Source of the DNA: Hyphomicrobiaceae bacterium
GTDB taxonomy: Bacteria > Pseudomonadota > Alphaproteobacteria > Rhizobiales > Devosiaceae
Direction of reading: 5' to 3'
DNA length: 64,000 nucleotides
NCBI GenBank assembly: GCA_020638095.1
Contig: JACKJF010000003.1
Span: 124,001 to 188,000, forward strand
The notes below the pieces were generated by a model, which worked only from the letters and a program-made list of their open reading frames with translations, was not told where the DNA came from and searched no databases. The position numbers and the translations under genes were made by a program. Below, piece by piece: positions 1-9,781 of the stretch (position 1 is its first letter; each line of letters starts with the position of its first letter).

Positions 1-120
1 GCCCTGACTAGCATGCCCGCGCCCATCTGTCCTCACCGGACGTGATTGCGCCCCGCGCGGCAATCTGGTTTATGTCGCCGCAAATTCTGACCGGGCGCTC
101 GGCCGCCCAATGAGGAACAA

Positions 121-1347
121 ATGGCGCCCAACAAAGACATCAAGAAGGTCGTTCTCGCCTATTCGGGAGGACTCGACACCTCGATCATCCTCAAATGGCT
201 GCAAAACGAATATCACTGCGAAGTCATCACCTTCACCGCCGATCTCGGCCAGGGCGAGGAACTGGAACCGGCGCGCAAGAAGGCCGAAATGCTCGGCATC
301 CGCCAGATCTACATGGAAGACCTGCGCGAGGAATTCGTCCGTGATTTCGTCTTCCCGATGTTCCGCGCCAATGCCGTTTACGAAGGCGTCTATCTGCTCG
401 GCACCTCCATCGCCCGGCCGCTGATCGCCAAACGGCTCGTCGAGATCGCCGCCGAAACCGGCGCCGATGCCGTCGCCCACGGTGCGACCGGCAAGGGCAA
501 CGATCAGGTGCGCTTCGAACTGAGCGCGCTTGCCCTCAATCCCGATATCCGCGTTATCGCCCCTTGGCGCGAATGGGACCTGCAGAGCCGCACCAGATTG
601 ATCGAATATGCCGAACTCAACCAGATCCCGGTCCCGCGCGACAAGCGCGGCGAGGCGCCGTTCTCGGTCGACGCCAACCTGCTGCACACCTCTTCGGAAG
701 GCAAAGTGCTCGAAGACCCCGCGCAGCCGGCGCCCGATTATGTGTACCAGCGCACCGTTGACCCCGAAAAGGCGCCGAATGAGCCTGAAATGGTTACGGT
801 CGGTTTCGAGCGTGGCGATGCCGTCTCGGTCAACGGCGAAAAACTCAGTCCCGCCATGCTACTGACCCGGCTGAACGATCTCGGCGGCAAGCACGGCGTC
901 GGCCGCCTCGACCTCGTCGAGAACCGCTTCGTCGGCATGAAAAGCCGCGGCATCTATGAAACGCCGGGGGGCACGATTCTTCTTGCCGCCCATCGCGGCA
1001 TCGAATCGATCACCCTCGATCGTGGCGCGGCCCATCTCAAGGACGAGATCATGCCGCGCTATGCCGAACTCATCTATAACGGCCTCTGGTTCTCCCCCGA
1101 GCGCGAGATGCTGCAGGCCCTGATCGACAAGAGCCAGGAACAGGTGACGGGCGAGATCACGCTCAAGCTCTACAAGGGATCGGCAAGCGTCATCGCCCGG
1201 AGTTCGAACCATTCGCTCTATTCGGAAGACCTCGTCACCTTCGAGGAAGGCACCGGCACCTACGATCATCACGATGCCGAAGGCTTCATCCGCCTCAATG
1301 CTCTGCGCCTGAGGACCTATGCGGCCCGCCGCCGGCGTCTTGGATGA
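121..1347 (+). CDS. argG: Argininosuccinate synthase
   Basis: This enzyme joins citrulline and aspartate, using ATP, to give argininosuccinate in the cytosolic arginine pathway. The 408-residue protein has the usual family length and carries the N-terminal PP-loop signature AYSGGLDTS at residues 13-21. The ATG is preceded by GAGGAAC at a suitable distance, which supports this start. The gene stands alone: no other arginine gene is seen, and the next gene on the same strand is a c-di-GMP protein about 210 bp away. The 120 bp upstream of the start contain no gene. Confidence 0.97.
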   Translation: MAPNKDIKKVVLAYSGGLDTSIILKWLQNEYHCEVITFTADLGQGEELEPARKKAEMLGIRQIYMEDLREEFVRDFVFPMFRANAVYEGVYLLGTSIARPLIAKRLVEIAAETGADAVAHGATGKGNDQVRFELSALALNPDIRVIAPWREWDLQSRTRLIEYAELNQIPVPRDKRGEAPFSVDANLLHTSSEGKVLEDPAQPAPDYVYQRTVDPEKAPNEPEMVTVGFERGDAVSVNGEKLSPAMLLTRLNDLGGKHGVGRLDLVENRFVGMKSRGIYETPGGTILLAAHRGIESITLDRGAAHLKDEIMPRYAELIYNGLWFSPEREMLQALIDKSQEQVTGEITLKLYKGSASVIARSSNHSLYSEDLVTFEEGTGTYDHHDAEGFIRLNALRLRTYAARRRRLG

Positions 1348-1557
1348 ACCACTGAGGCTTCGAAAACACACATTCCGGATGCATTTGAACCAGGGGTCGA
1401 TTCCTGCCGGAATCGATCACGAATTCGGTCCTTAGTCCCTGATTTTTACGAATTTTTAGACATAAGGGTGACAATTGGCTGAGGACCAATTTCGCTCGAC
1501 GGGAATCGTGTGCGTTTTCGCGCATCCGGACCGGCCGCAACTCTACAGGGGGAGTTT

Positions 1558-3996
1558 GTGCGCGAAGCTGTGAAGGCCGGCCGGATGTCGGCCGCCGACA
1601 TCGATGCCGCCCTGACCTTTGTGGCTGATGCCCACGAAGGGATCATCGTTTTTGACGGATTCGACCGCCTGAGCTTTGCCAACGATATGGCCAAGGATCA
1701 TTTCGGCCCGATTCTCCTGACCGCCGACCGTCCGCTCGAAGCACTGATCGGCGCCCTGTTTGGCGAACGTGCCCCGCGCGCCATGATCGTTTTCAAACGC
1801 GCCTGCCGGCTTCACAGGGACAGGGACTTCACCTTCCGCCTCAAGCTCAAGGGCGAATCGTTCCGCATACATGTTCGCACCTTGCGCACCGGCGGCGTGG
1901 TGATGGCTCTTTCCGCCCAGAACCACTCGGCACGCGCCCTTGAGCGCCGCGAGCGCCAGATCGCCGCACTCGCCGGCATTTTCGCCCGCCTCACCGAAGC
2001 CGATCACGCCGGAGCGTGGCATATCGACAGGTTCGGTGAGCCCATCGCGCTTGGTCCCGCTTTCGCTGAAACCGAACCTCCTCCCGCTGAAGTTCCCGCG
2101 AGCGAAATGGCCGACCGCCTGTGGCGCATGGGCCTGGCCAAGCTTCGCGATGCCGTTTCAGCCTTCGGGGAAGCGGCTGAATTCGTGCTGCTGGCCGGCG
2201 ATGGGTCGCGACATTTCGCGACGATGACCCGGCGCACGGACGGTGGCTTCGTGCTTGTTCACATGGCGCATCCCCACACGGCGGCGCCGGTACCGACGCC
2301 TGTGTCAAAACGCATCGAAATCGCGGTCGAAGAAATGGCGCTCGGCCTCTGCATCGTCGGCCCGGACAACAAGATGCAGTTCTGTAACGCGAAATTCTCC
2401 GAACTCTACGAACTGCCGGATCATCAGGTCCACGCCGGCATGGACCTCAACGAGATCGCCGCGCTCGACCAGATGGCGGGCCTGCAGGTCGTTGAGGAAG
2501 ACATCCCCATGTCGGATCTCGTCGGGCGGCTCGGCGACTACGACACATCGATCCACCGCACGCTCAAGCTCGCGTCGGGCCGCTACATTGCGGTGCAGCT
2601 CCAGCCCATGCCCGGCGGCGGCTTCGTTTCGACCCATCTCGACATCACCGAGCAGAAGGCGAGCGAAGATCGCATCCGCCACATGGCCGGCCACGATCCG
2701 CTGACCGACCTGCCGAACCGCGCCAATTTCTCGGACCACCTGACCCTTGCCATGGCCCGCGCCCACCGTGGCGAGCACATGGCGCTTCTGTGCATGGACC
2801 TCGATCATTTCAAGATGGTCAACGACACGTTCGGCCACGCCGTCGGCGATCAGGTGTTGCGGGAAATGTCCACGCGGATCAAGGCGGCAACGCGCGAGTC
2901 CGAGGTCGCCGCGCGCATGGGCGGCGACGAGTTCACCGTTCTGATCGGCCCGATCGAACGGCCGGATCACGCCGCCATCGTCGCCCAGCACCTGATTGAT
3001 CATATCAACGCGCCGCTGGTCATCGACGGCCATTCCCTCGGTGTCGGCGTCAGTATCGGCATCGCCATTGCGCCCGACGACGGCGCGACCGAAACCGAAC
3101 TGCTGCGCAATGCCGACCTGGCCCTTTACCGCGCCAAGTCCGAAGGCCGCGGCGTCTTCCACTTCTTCGAACCCGGCATGGATCGGGACATCCGCCAGCG
3201 CCGGGACCTTGAAGCAGCCATCCGCACCGCCATCGACACCGAGGAATTCGAACTGGTCTACCAGCCGCTTCTCGACATCGAGAGCACCCGCGTCACCGGC
3301 TTCGAGACCCTCTTGCGCTGGAACCACCCGACCCTTGGCGCCATCGGCCCCGACAAGTTCATGAACGTCGCCGAGGAGACCGGCCTGATCGTGCCGATCG
3401 GCCGCTGGGTGCTGGAGAATGCCTGCCAGGCCGCGACCCGCTGGCCCGAACATGTGCGCGTAACCGTCAACCTGTCGTCCGCCCAGTTCGTTGAGATGGA
3501 GCTGGTCAATTCGGTTCGCACCGCCCTTTCAGATTCCGGCCTTCGCCCCGATCGGCTGGAGCTCGAAATCACCGAAAGCCTGCTGCTGCGCGACCCCGAA
3601 CGCAACATCAAGATCCTGCATCAGCTGCGCGCCACCGGCGTCCGCATCTCGATGGATGATTTCGGCACCGGCTACACCGCCCTGTCCTATCTGCGCGAGT
3701 TTCCCTTCGACCGCATCAAGATCGATGGCGGCATGATCGCCGAGGTTAAGCCCGACAGCCCCTCGAACCGCATCGTTGCCGCCATGATCGGCCTGGCCGG
3801 ATCTCTCGGCATGGACATGAATGCGGAGGGCGTGGAAAACGAAACGCAACTCGATTTCGTTCGCGAATTCGGTTGCCGGGAAGTGCAGGGCTATCTCTTC
3901 TCGCCCCCACTGCCGCTGAACCTTGCGACCGATCTTTTGAGCGCGACCGAAGGCACCGCCGCACAGCTGGCCGGCATCAAGCTCATTGCCGGCTGA
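1558..3996 (+). CDS. PAS-GGDEF-EAL cyclic-di-GMP signalling protein
   Basis: The protein probably makes and/or breaks down c-di-GMP. From the N-terminus it has a poorly defined sensory region (about 1-245), a PAS-like domain (about 250-370), a GGDEF domain (about 375-535) with an intact GGDEF motif, and an EAL domain (about 545-805). The EAL signature reads ETL in GFETLLRW; ExL variants can be active, so activity stays open. I chose the GTG at 1558 because AGGGGGAG lies just before it; an in-frame GTG at 1510 has no such site. No transmembrane segment is evident, so it is probably cytosolic. It runs convergently toward the dehydrogenase gene, with only 2 bp between the stops. Confidence 0.9.
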   Translation: MREAVKAGRMSAADIDAALTFVADAHEGIIVFDGFDRLSFANDMAKDHFGPILLTADRPLEALIGALFGERAPRAMIVFKRACRLHRDRDFTFRLKLKGESFRIHVRTLRTGGVVMALSAQNHSARALERRERQIAALAGIFARLTEADHAGAWHIDRFGEPIALGPAFAETEPPPAEVPASEMADRLWRMGLAKLRDAVSAFGEAAEFVLLAGDGSRHFATMTRRTDGGFVLVHMAHPHTAAPVPTPVSKRIEIAVEEMALGLCIVGPDNKMQFCNAKFSELYELPDHQVHAGMDLNEIAALDQMAGLQVVEEDIPMSDLVGRLGDYDTSIHRTLKLASGRYIAVQLQPMPGGGFVSTHLDITEQKASEDRIRHMAGHDPLTDLPNRANFSDHLTLAMARAHRGEHMALLCMDLDHFKMVNDTFGHAVGDQVLREMSTRIKAATRESEVAARMGGDEFTVLIGPIERPDHAAIVAQHLIDHINAPLVIDGHSLGVGVSIGIAIAPDDGATETELLRNADLALYRAKSEGRGVFHFFEPGMDRDIRQRRDLEAAIRTAIDTEEFELVYQPLLDIESTRVTGFETLLRWNHPTLGAIGPDKFMNVAEETGLIVPIGRWVLENACQAATRWPEHVRVTVNLSSAQFVEMELVNSVRTALSDSGLRPDRLELEITESLLLRDPERNIKILHQLRATGVRISMDDFGTGYTALSYLREFPFDRIKIDGGMIAEVKPDSPSNRIVAAMIGLAGSLGMDMNAEGVENETQLDFVREFGCREVQGYLFSPPLPLNLATDLLSATEGTAAQLAGIKLIAG

Positions 3997-3998
3997 GC

Positions 3999-4865
3999 CT
4001 AGCTCCGGGGCAAAAGGTCCGTCAGATCCCGGTCCATGAACGTAGCGAACCGGTCCTTATAGTCGGGATGCCAGCGGCTGAGCGCTGGGCGGTTCTCGAC
4101 CATGTCGAGTGCCTGCCAGAGAATGCGCTTGCGGTCCATTTCGCTCGAAGTCTCATTATCCGGACAGACGATGTAGAAATCCTCGTGCGTCAGGCGCGTA
4201 AGCATATGCGCGGCGACCTGGTCTGCGGACCACGCACCGGGCTTGGGTGCCTGGTCGCCGGTCGTCGTCCATCCGGGCACCAGAAGGTGGGCCGATACCG
4301 TGTTTGGCGCGCGGTTCCTGAGGTCATGCGCGAGGTTTTGCGTATAGGCGTTCACCGCCGCCTTGACCGTGTTGTACGCCGGATTGCCGGGCGGGTTGGT
4401 CAGCCCCTGCTTTGAGCCGGTATTGACGATCATCGCCCGTTTTCCCGCTGCCAGCATGTGAGGCAGGAATGCCTGCACGCCATGAATGACTCCAAAGAGA
4501 TTGATGTCGAACACTCTTTGCCAGGTCTCGAGCGGGTCGAGAATGCCGCCCGGCCCGCCATGGACGAACATGGCCGCGTTGTTCATCAGGAAAGACGGCG
4601 CCTCCCAGCGTGCGACGACGTCATGCGCCAGCTTCGTCAGGGCCGCGCTGTCATCGACACTGAGAACGACCGGCAGCACATTGGCCCCGTGGTCACCCGC
4701 CGCCGCCGCAACCTGCTCCTCGGCCTTTTCGAGTTTGCCCCCATCGATATCGACCAGAACGAGCTTCATGCCCATTGCGGCAAGCCGCAAGGCCGTCGCC
4801 AGGCCAATCCCGCTGGCCGCGCCTGTGATGACTGCAACATGCCCGGGAGCAAACGGAGCAAGCAT
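3999..4865 (-). CDS. Short-chain dehydrogenase/reductase (SDR)
   Basis: This is a classical SDR of 288 residues that oxidises or reduces an unknown substrate with NAD(P). It shows the Rossmann motif TGAASGIG near residues 15-22, the NNA strand motif, and the catalytic YNTVK (YxxxK). Its C-terminal tail of about 90 residues is longer than in many 250-residue SDRs. A GAAAGG sequence about 8 bases before the ATG supports the start. The gene is monocistronic and separated from the chemotaxis operon by a terminator. The substrate cannot be told from the sequence. Confidence 0.9.
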   Translation of the reverse strand: MLAPFAPGHVAVITGAASGIGLATALRLAAMGMKLVLVDIDGGKLEKAEEQVAAAAGDHGANVLPVVLSVDDSAALTKLAHDVVARWEAPSFLMNNAAMFVHGGPGGILDPLETWQRVFDINLFGVIHGVQAFLPHMLAAGKRAMIVNTGSKQGLTNPPGNPAYNTVKAAVNAYTQNLAHDLRNRAPNTVSAHLLVPGWTTTGDQAPKPGAWSADQVAAHMLTRLTHEDFYIVCPDNETSSEMDRKRILWQALDMVENRPALSRWHPDYKDRFATFMDRDLTDLLPRS

Positions 4866-4985
4866 TTCTCATGCCTTTCTGACGAACCATTCGGCGATAT
4901 GCCCGGGCCGGACGGCCCGCAATCTTTTATCGGCATTGCGGGCCTGTCTGTAAACCGGCACAGCGGCGATTGGTCCAAAACAAAA

Positions 4986-5008
4986 GGGCGCCCGGAGGCG
5001 CCCTTTTT
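4986..5008 (-). terminator. Rho-independent terminator after cheW
   Basis: A perfect 7-bp stem GGGCGCC/GGCGCCC with a 4-base loop lies just past the cheW stop. Read on the minus strand it is followed by TTTTGTTTTGG. On the plus strand it is followed by TTTTT, so it could act in both directions. It should separate the chemotaxis operon from the downstream dehydrogenase gene. Confidence 0.8.
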
Positions 5009-5029
5009 GAAACTGCCGCGTGGTTCGCC

Positions 5030-5521
5030 TCAGGCGACCTCCGCCTTTACCCCGGCAACGATGGCGGGCAGATCGATCAGCCCCACCATCTTCTCGTCAT
5101 GGGTGACGATGCCCTTCAGAAGGTCGGAATCCATGCTCTCGCCTTCCGGTACGGCATGGATTTCATTCTGCGGAATGGTCAGGATATCGCTGACCGCATC
5201 GACCAGCATGCCGACCCACTTCTCGCCGACCGACATGACGATAACGACGTGATTCTTGGTCGCGTCGGTCAGGCCCGCGCCGAAACGTGCGCGAAGATCG
5301 AAAATCGGCACGATGGTGCCCCGGAGGTTGATGACCCCGCGCACGAATTCACGCGTCCGGGGCAAGGGCGTCGCCCCGCTCCACGCGCGGATTTCACGAA
5401 CCGTGGTGATCTCGACCGCATAGACCTGCTCACCGATCGAGAAGGCGATCAGCTGCATCGTGTCGCCCGTCGCCTGTGCCGCGCCGTCCGCGTCGCCATA
5501 TCTGTATTCCGCAACGTCCAT
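5030..5521 (-). CDS. cheW: CheW-like chemotaxis coupling protein
   Basis: The 163-residue CheW-domain protein would couple a chemoreceptor to CheA. It has the family's hallmark stretches: the IGEQVYAVEI strand near residues 28-37, and RGVINLRGTIVPIFDLR, the most conserved CheW segment. A start at Met22 is also possible because the first 20 residues are not typical of CheW. It is the last gene of a four-gene operon, 9 bp after cheA, and is followed by a terminator. Confidence 0.93.
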   Translation of the reverse strand: MDVAEYRYGDADGAAQATGDTMQLIAFSIGEQVYAVEITTVREIRAWSGATPLPRTREFVRGVINLRGTIVPIFDLRARFGAGLTDATKNHVVIVMSVGEKWVGMLVDAVSDILTIPQNEIHAVPEGESMDSDLLKGIVTHDEKMVGLIDLPAIVAGVKAEVA

Positions 5522-5530
5522 ATTCGTCTC

Positions 5531-7828
5531 CTATGCCGCTGCCGGCCTCAGGTCCGGCACCGAATTCAATCCCTGAACATCAACGATCAGAGCCACGCTG
5601 CCGTCGCCGAGAATCGTGCCGCCGGCAATGCCGTCGATGCGCTGGAAGTTCTCTTCGAGGCTTTTGATAACCACCTGCTGCTGACCGATAATATCGTCGA
5701 CGACGAGCCCCACATGCGAGCGCCCGTCATTCTCGCAGAGCACGACGAAGCGTTCGCTGTCGGCAGCATCGGTCGGCATGTCGAAGGCCGTCGCGAGGTC
5801 GATGACCCGCAGATATTCGCCGCGCATCCGCAACATGCGCCGCCCGCTTGGACCCTGACCGAATTCGGCGCGCCGGGTCTGCATCGTCTCGACGATGGAA
5901 CTCAGCGGAATGACATAGGGCGACCCGCCAACCCGGACGAGCATCACGTCAAGCACCGCAAGTGTCAGCGGCAGCCTGAGCTGCACCCGCGTGCCCTTGC
6001 CGGGCCGCGATTTGACATGCACCGAGCCGCCGATCTTCTTGATATTGGAGACCACCACGTCCATGCCGACACCGCGCCCGGAAATGTCGCTGACCTCGTC
6101 GGCGGTGGAGAAGCCCGGGGCAAAGATCAGTTCGTCAATCTGTTCGTCCGTCAGGACCTGATCAGGCCCGACCACGCCACGTTCGCGCGCCAGCTCGAGC
6201 ACGCGCGGCCGGTTGATGCCGGCACCATCGTCCTCGACCGCGATGATGATATTGCCGCCCGACTGTTCCGCCGAAACCGTGATCGTGCCGGTTTCCGGCT
6301 TTCCCGCCGCGATCCGCTTTTCCGTCGACTCGAGGCCATGATCGGCCGAGTTGCGGATCATGTGGGTCAGCGGATCGGACAATTGTTCAATGATCGTCTT
6401 GTCGATTTCGGTCTGCTCGCCGACCATGTCGAGCTTCATCTTCTTGCCGGTCTTGGTGGCCAGTTCCCGCACCAGGCGCGGCAGTCGCGAGAAGACCGTC
6501 TTGACCGGCTGCGCCCGGATGGCCATCACCGCATCCTGCAAGCCGCGCGTCGTTTGTGCCAGAACTTCGACCCCGCGCACTAGTTCCTGGTAGCGCGCCC
6601 TGAGGTGATCATCCATCTGCTGGGTCAGCATGGATTGGGCGATGACCAGCTCCCCGACCATGTTGACCACGCGATCGACCTTGTCGAGATCGACGCGGAT
6701 CGATTGGCTGCCCGCCTTGCCCGCGCTGCCCTCTTCCTTCGCTGGCGCCGGTGCGCTTGCGCCGGGACCGGCTAAGGGCTGATCGGCATTGGCCGGTGCC
6801 TCCGGCGCGCCGGCGGCCGCGCTCGCCTTAGCGGCCGGTGCGATGGACGAAGCAAGATCGGCAAAACTGAAATCGTCGAACCGGTCGTCTTCGGTCGCGG
6901 CTTCCGGCTGACCCAATTCGGGTTCAGTGTCCGCGGCGAATTCCGAAAGAACGTCGACAATATCGACTACCGGAACGTCCGGCGCCGGCGCCTCACCTTC
7001 CGAAATGTCGAGATCGCAATCGCCTTCGACGAATTCGAAGACTTCGCGAACATCGGCAAGGGTTACTCCCGATTTCGGCGCGAGCGAAATCACCCACGAG
7101 CAGTAGGACGAGAAGGGCTCGAATTCCGCCAGGCCTGGCAGATCGTCGAGTTCTGCCTCGACCGCAATCGCGCCAAGGCTCGCCAGTTCACGCATGAGCA
7201 GAAGCGGGTCATTGGCGCGCTGGTAAAGTGCTGGATGCGGCCGAAACCGGATCGTGAATCCGATGCTTGCCGACCCACCGTCATTTGCATCATCAACTGT
7301 TGACAAGACATCTGATGTATTGCCACCGAAGGGCGTTTCGGCAAAATCGTCATCGGCTTCCGGCGCCTCCGGCTCTCCTTCGAGCGTGACCATGACCGGC
7401 TCGAATTCGATATCGTCGAATTCCTCCATCGGCGTGCCGCCGTCCCCGCCGACGAGAGCCTCGAACCGAGCGAGTTCCTCGGCGCCGTGCTCCGGCGAAA
7501 GGGCCGTGCCCTCGCGCGCCGCCGCGACGAAATCGGCAACGAGATCGTTCGACCGGATGCAGAGCGCGACAACTTCGTCGGTCAGTTCGACCTCGCCGTT
7601 GCGCACGTGGTCGAGCAGGGTTTCGAACGAATGGGCAAAAGCGACAAGCGCCTGAAAGCCGAAGGCGCCGGCGCCGCCCTTGATCGAGTGGATAGCGCGG
7701 AACACGGCATTGAGCCGGTCAGCCGACCGGTCGCCGGCTTCGATCTCGGCAAATTCCTCTTCGAGCGCGCCGAGCAGCTCAGCGCATTCATCGAAATAGG
7801 TGGCCTTGAATTCGTCGAGTTCGCTCAT
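5531..7828 (-). CDS. cheA: CheA-like chemotaxis histidine kinase
   Basis: This 765-residue kinase autophosphorylates on its Hpt domain and would pass phosphate to the adjacent CheY. Visible domains in order are: Hpt (about 1-110, phosphoacceptor His47 in AIHSIKGGAG), a long acidic and Ala/Pro-rich linker (about 120-390) in place of a clear CheY-binding P2 domain, the dimerisation helices (about 395-460), the HATPase with a DHGLES N-box and GRGVGMDVV, and a C-terminal CheW-like domain (about 630-760). It lies 10 bp after cheY and 9 bp before cheW, so co-transcription is nearly certain. No receptor, CheR or CheB gene is present. Confidence 0.95.
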   Translation of the reverse strand: MSELDEFKATYFDECAELLGALEEEFAEIEAGDRSADRLNAVFRAIHSIKGGAGAFGFQALVAFAHSFETLLDHVRNGEVELTDEVVALCIRSNDLVADFVAAAREGTALSPEHGAEELARFEALVGGDGGTPMEEFDDIEFEPVMVTLEGEPEAPEADDDFAETPFGGNTSDVLSTVDDANDGGSASIGFTIRFRPHPALYQRANDPLLLMRELASLGAIAVEAELDDLPGLAEFEPFSSYCSWVISLAPKSGVTLADVREVFEFVEGDCDLDISEGEAPAPDVPVVDIVDVLSEFAADTEPELGQPEAATEDDRFDDFSFADLASSIAPAAKASAAAGAPEAPANADQPLAGPGASAPAPAKEEGSAGKAGSQSIRVDLDKVDRVVNMVGELVIAQSMLTQQMDDHLRARYQELVRGVEVLAQTTRGLQDAVMAIRAQPVKTVFSRLPRLVRELATKTGKKMKLDMVGEQTEIDKTIIEQLSDPLTHMIRNSADHGLESTEKRIAAGKPETGTITVSAEQSGGNIIIAVEDDGAGINRPRVLELARERGVVGPDQVLTDEQIDELIFAPGFSTADEVSDISGRGVGMDVVVSNIKKIGGSVHVKSRPGKGTRVQLRLPLTLAVLDVMLVRVGGSPYVIPLSSIVETMQTRRAEFGQGPSGRRMLRMRGEYLRVIDLATAFDMPTDAADSERFVVLCENDGRSHVGLVVDDIIGQQQVVIKSLEENFQRIDGIAGGTILGDGSVALIVDVQGLNSVPDLRPAAA

Positions 7829-7838
7829 TTCCGCCCGC

Positions 7839-8198
7839 CTAGTGCACGACCTTGCGGATGACCGAAATCAGCTTTTCCGGATCGAATGGCTTGACGATCC
7901 AGCCCGTGCCGCCCGCTGCTCGGCCTTCATCCCGCTTTTCCTGGCTGGTCTCGGTGGTCAGGATCAGGATCGGCAGGCTCTGGTAGTCACCGGAGGCACG
8001 CACGTTGCGGATAAAATCCATCCCGTCCATCACCGGCATGTTAACGTCGGTAATGACGACGTCGACGGCATTGCCCCTCAGCACGTCGAGCCCCTGCTGC
8101 CCGTCTTCGGCCTGCAGGACCTCGTAGCCCGCCGAGGTCAGCGTATGCTTCAGCATGGCCAGCATGGTCCGGGAATCGTCGACCGTCAGAACCCGCAT
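7839..8198 (-). CDS. cheY: CheY-like response regulator
   Basis: A stand-alone receiver domain of 119 residues. It shows the acidic pocket VDDS near residue 5, the phosphoacceptor Asp in ITDVNMPVMDG, the conserved Thr in LTTE and the Lys in VKPFD. It would take phosphate from CheA and act on a motor or another output protein. It lies 3 bp after the STAS-domain gene and 10 bp before cheA, in the same operon. Confidence 0.95.
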   Translation of the reverse strand: MRVLTVDDSRTMLAMLKHTLTSAGYEVLQAEDGQQGLDVLRGNAVDVVITDVNMPVMDGMDFIRNVRASGDYQSLPILILTTETSQEKRDEGRAAGGTGWIVKPFDPEKLISVIRKVVH

Positions 8199-8201
8199 CG
8201 C

Positions 8202-8492
8202 CTAACTCCCTGAATGTTCCGTGAAATGCGCGCCAAGTCCAAGGTGACCCGCCGCATCGGCAAAGGCAGGGCTGGGATTGACGATTTGAAGAAAATGTCC
8301 GCGTCGTGCCGCATCGGCCCGCGCCGCCAGCAGCATCACGAGGCTATTGGTATAGGCTCGATCGACTTCACCCGCGTCGAGCACGGCGTCGCCCGCCTCA
8401 ATGGCCGGCAACAGCCAGTCGCGCACCGTGTCGATGGCGTCAAGATCGAGGCAGGCCGGCAATGTGAAGGTTGCGTGGTCCGGACGAGGCAA
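8202..8492 (-). CDS. Small STAS-like protein of the chemotaxis operon
   Basis: A 96-residue protein with the alternating strand/helix pattern of STAS (anti-anti-sigma-like) domains: a central LDAGEVDRAYTNSLVMLLAA segment of the kind that holds the regulatory Ser or Thr, and a C-terminal VNPSPAF turn. The start is TTG, preceded by AAGGA seven bases upstream. It is the first gene of the STAS-cheY-cheA-cheW operon, an order seen for chemotaxis-like clusters in alphaproteobacteria. Its role is inferred from position. Assignment to STAS is by pattern, not by a search. Confidence 0.7.
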   Translation of the reverse strand: MPRPDHATFTLPACLDLDAIDTVRDWLLPAIEAGDAVLDAGEVDRAYTNSLVMLLAARADAARRGHFLQIVNPSPAFADAAGHLGLGAHFTEHSGS

Positions 8493-8596
8493 ACCGATTT
8501 CCTTGGTAAAAGCCCGTACGAAGTCTCAACCAGATCGGTTAATTTTCCCTAACCCGCGGCCCCTTTGGCGCCGAAAACCGGCATTTCACGCCTCGA

Positions 8597-9661
8597 TCAG
8601 GCGAGCAACTGCCTGAGTTGGCCATCAAGACCGCCTGATGCCGAAAAATCAGGCTTCTCCCACACCGGCGCATGGTCCTTGTCGATGAGGACCGCGCGCA
8701 CACCGTCGATGAAATCGTGCCGGGCCGCCATGAACCGCGCGAGCCGGACCTCGGCGGCAAACAAACGGTCCGGATCGGGATCGGCCCGCGCTGCATCGAG
8801 TGCGGCGAACGAGACGGCATGCGTCGTCGGGCAGCGCTTGAGAATCAACTCGCCGGCGGCACCGAGCTCTCTGCGTACCCTTTCCGGGTCGCGGACAAAG
8901 GCCGTCTCGCTATAGTTCGACGGCGCAAACAGCTCCGCATGACGGTCGGCAAAATCGCAAAGCGGCGTCAGGCCTATCGCCTCGCCGAAAGTGTCGTCCA
9001 GTGCGTCGAGCGCATCCCACGGGTCGGCCGCCTCGGCCGCAGCGATGATCGCGGCTCTGAGATCTTCGAACCGCCCGGCATCGACAATCGTATCGGCGAG
9101 ATTGAGCCTGACGGCGTCACCGGCGTCATGCGGATCGCCGCGCAGCATGAACATCAGCGCCCGGTGCCGCTCGGCCCTCGCCAGCAGCAGCCGGGACCCC
9201 ACATCACAGAAATAGCCGATCGCCCCTTCCGGCATGGCAAACTTCGCATCATGGGCCGCGAACCGATGGCTGCCATGGCTGCCAAGCCCGATGCCTCCGC
9301 CCATGACATAGCCGTACAGCAGAGAGACGACCGGTTTGGAAAACTCGGCGATCATCCGGTTCATGCCATATTCGGCATCGAAGAAATCCATGGCGAGATC
9401 GAGCTCGCCGTCGATAACGATCTGCCTGACCTGCCGGACGTCGCCGCCCGCACAAAAGCCTTTCGGCCCGTTGCCCTCGATAAGGACGAGCCCGATTTCG
9501 TCGCGCTCCGCCGCGTCCCTTAGGGCCGCACGGATCGAAATGATCATGTCGAGCGTCAGCGCATTGATCGCCTTCGGCCGGTTGAGCCGGATCACCCGCG
9601 CCCGGCCCAGATCCTCGACCTCGACATGCCGTTCATCGTCAATTGCCAGTTGATCGATCAT
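8597..9661 (-). CDS. 3-hydroxyisobutyryl-CoA hydrolase-like crotonase
   Basis: A 354-residue member of the enoyl-CoA hydratase/isomerase superfamily, in the longer subgroup that hydrolyses 3-hydroxyisobutyryl-CoA in valine breakdown. It has the oxyanion-hole segments FCAGGDVR and GYVMGGGIGL, and the MPEGAIGYFCDVG motif containing the Glu and Asp used by the hydrolases. I start it at the ATG preceded by GGGGAG six bases upstream; the reading frame stays open further 5' but without a ribosome site. No other valine-degradation gene is nearby, so enoyl-CoA hydratase activity is an alternative. Confidence 0.85.
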   Translation of the reverse strand: MIDQLAIDDERHVEVEDLGRARVIRLNRPKAINALTLDMIISIRAALRDAAERDEIGLVLIEGNGPKGFCAGGDVRQVRQIVIDGELDLAMDFFDAEYGMNRMIAEFSKPVVSLLYGYVMGGGIGLGSHGSHRFAAHDAKFAMPEGAIGYFCDVGSRLLLARAERHRALMFMLRGDPHDAGDAVRLNLADTIVDAGRFEDLRAAIIAAAEAADPWDALDALDDTFGEAIGLTPLCDFADRHAELFAPSNYSETAFVRDPERVRRELGAAGELILKRCPTTHAVSFAALDAARADPDPDRLFAAEVRLARFMAARHDFIDGVRAVLIDKDHAPVWEKPDFSASGGLDGQLRQLLA

Positions 9662-9781
9662 CACTTTCTCCCCGCCTGGGTGCCACTCAAGCCCGATTTC
9701 CGGCAACGTGCAAATCCGCCACGTTGCTTCGCTTGTCGAACTTGGCGATAATCGCCTTACCGATCCAGTTCTGGCCACTCA

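Noticed and set aside
1397..1416. TCGATTCC-TGCC-GGAATCGA hairpin after argG as a terminator
   Set aside because: The stem is perfect, but no T-tract follows for more than 20 bases, so I did not call it a terminator.
2305..3453. 382-codon antisense frame within the first GGDEF-EAL gene
   Set aside because: The opposite strand carries complete GGDEF and EAL domains; this is a shadow.
4970..6583. 537-codon open frame antisense to cheW and cheA
   Set aside because: It crosses the terminator and two well-supported chemotaxis genes. The translation is shadow-like, with no domain.
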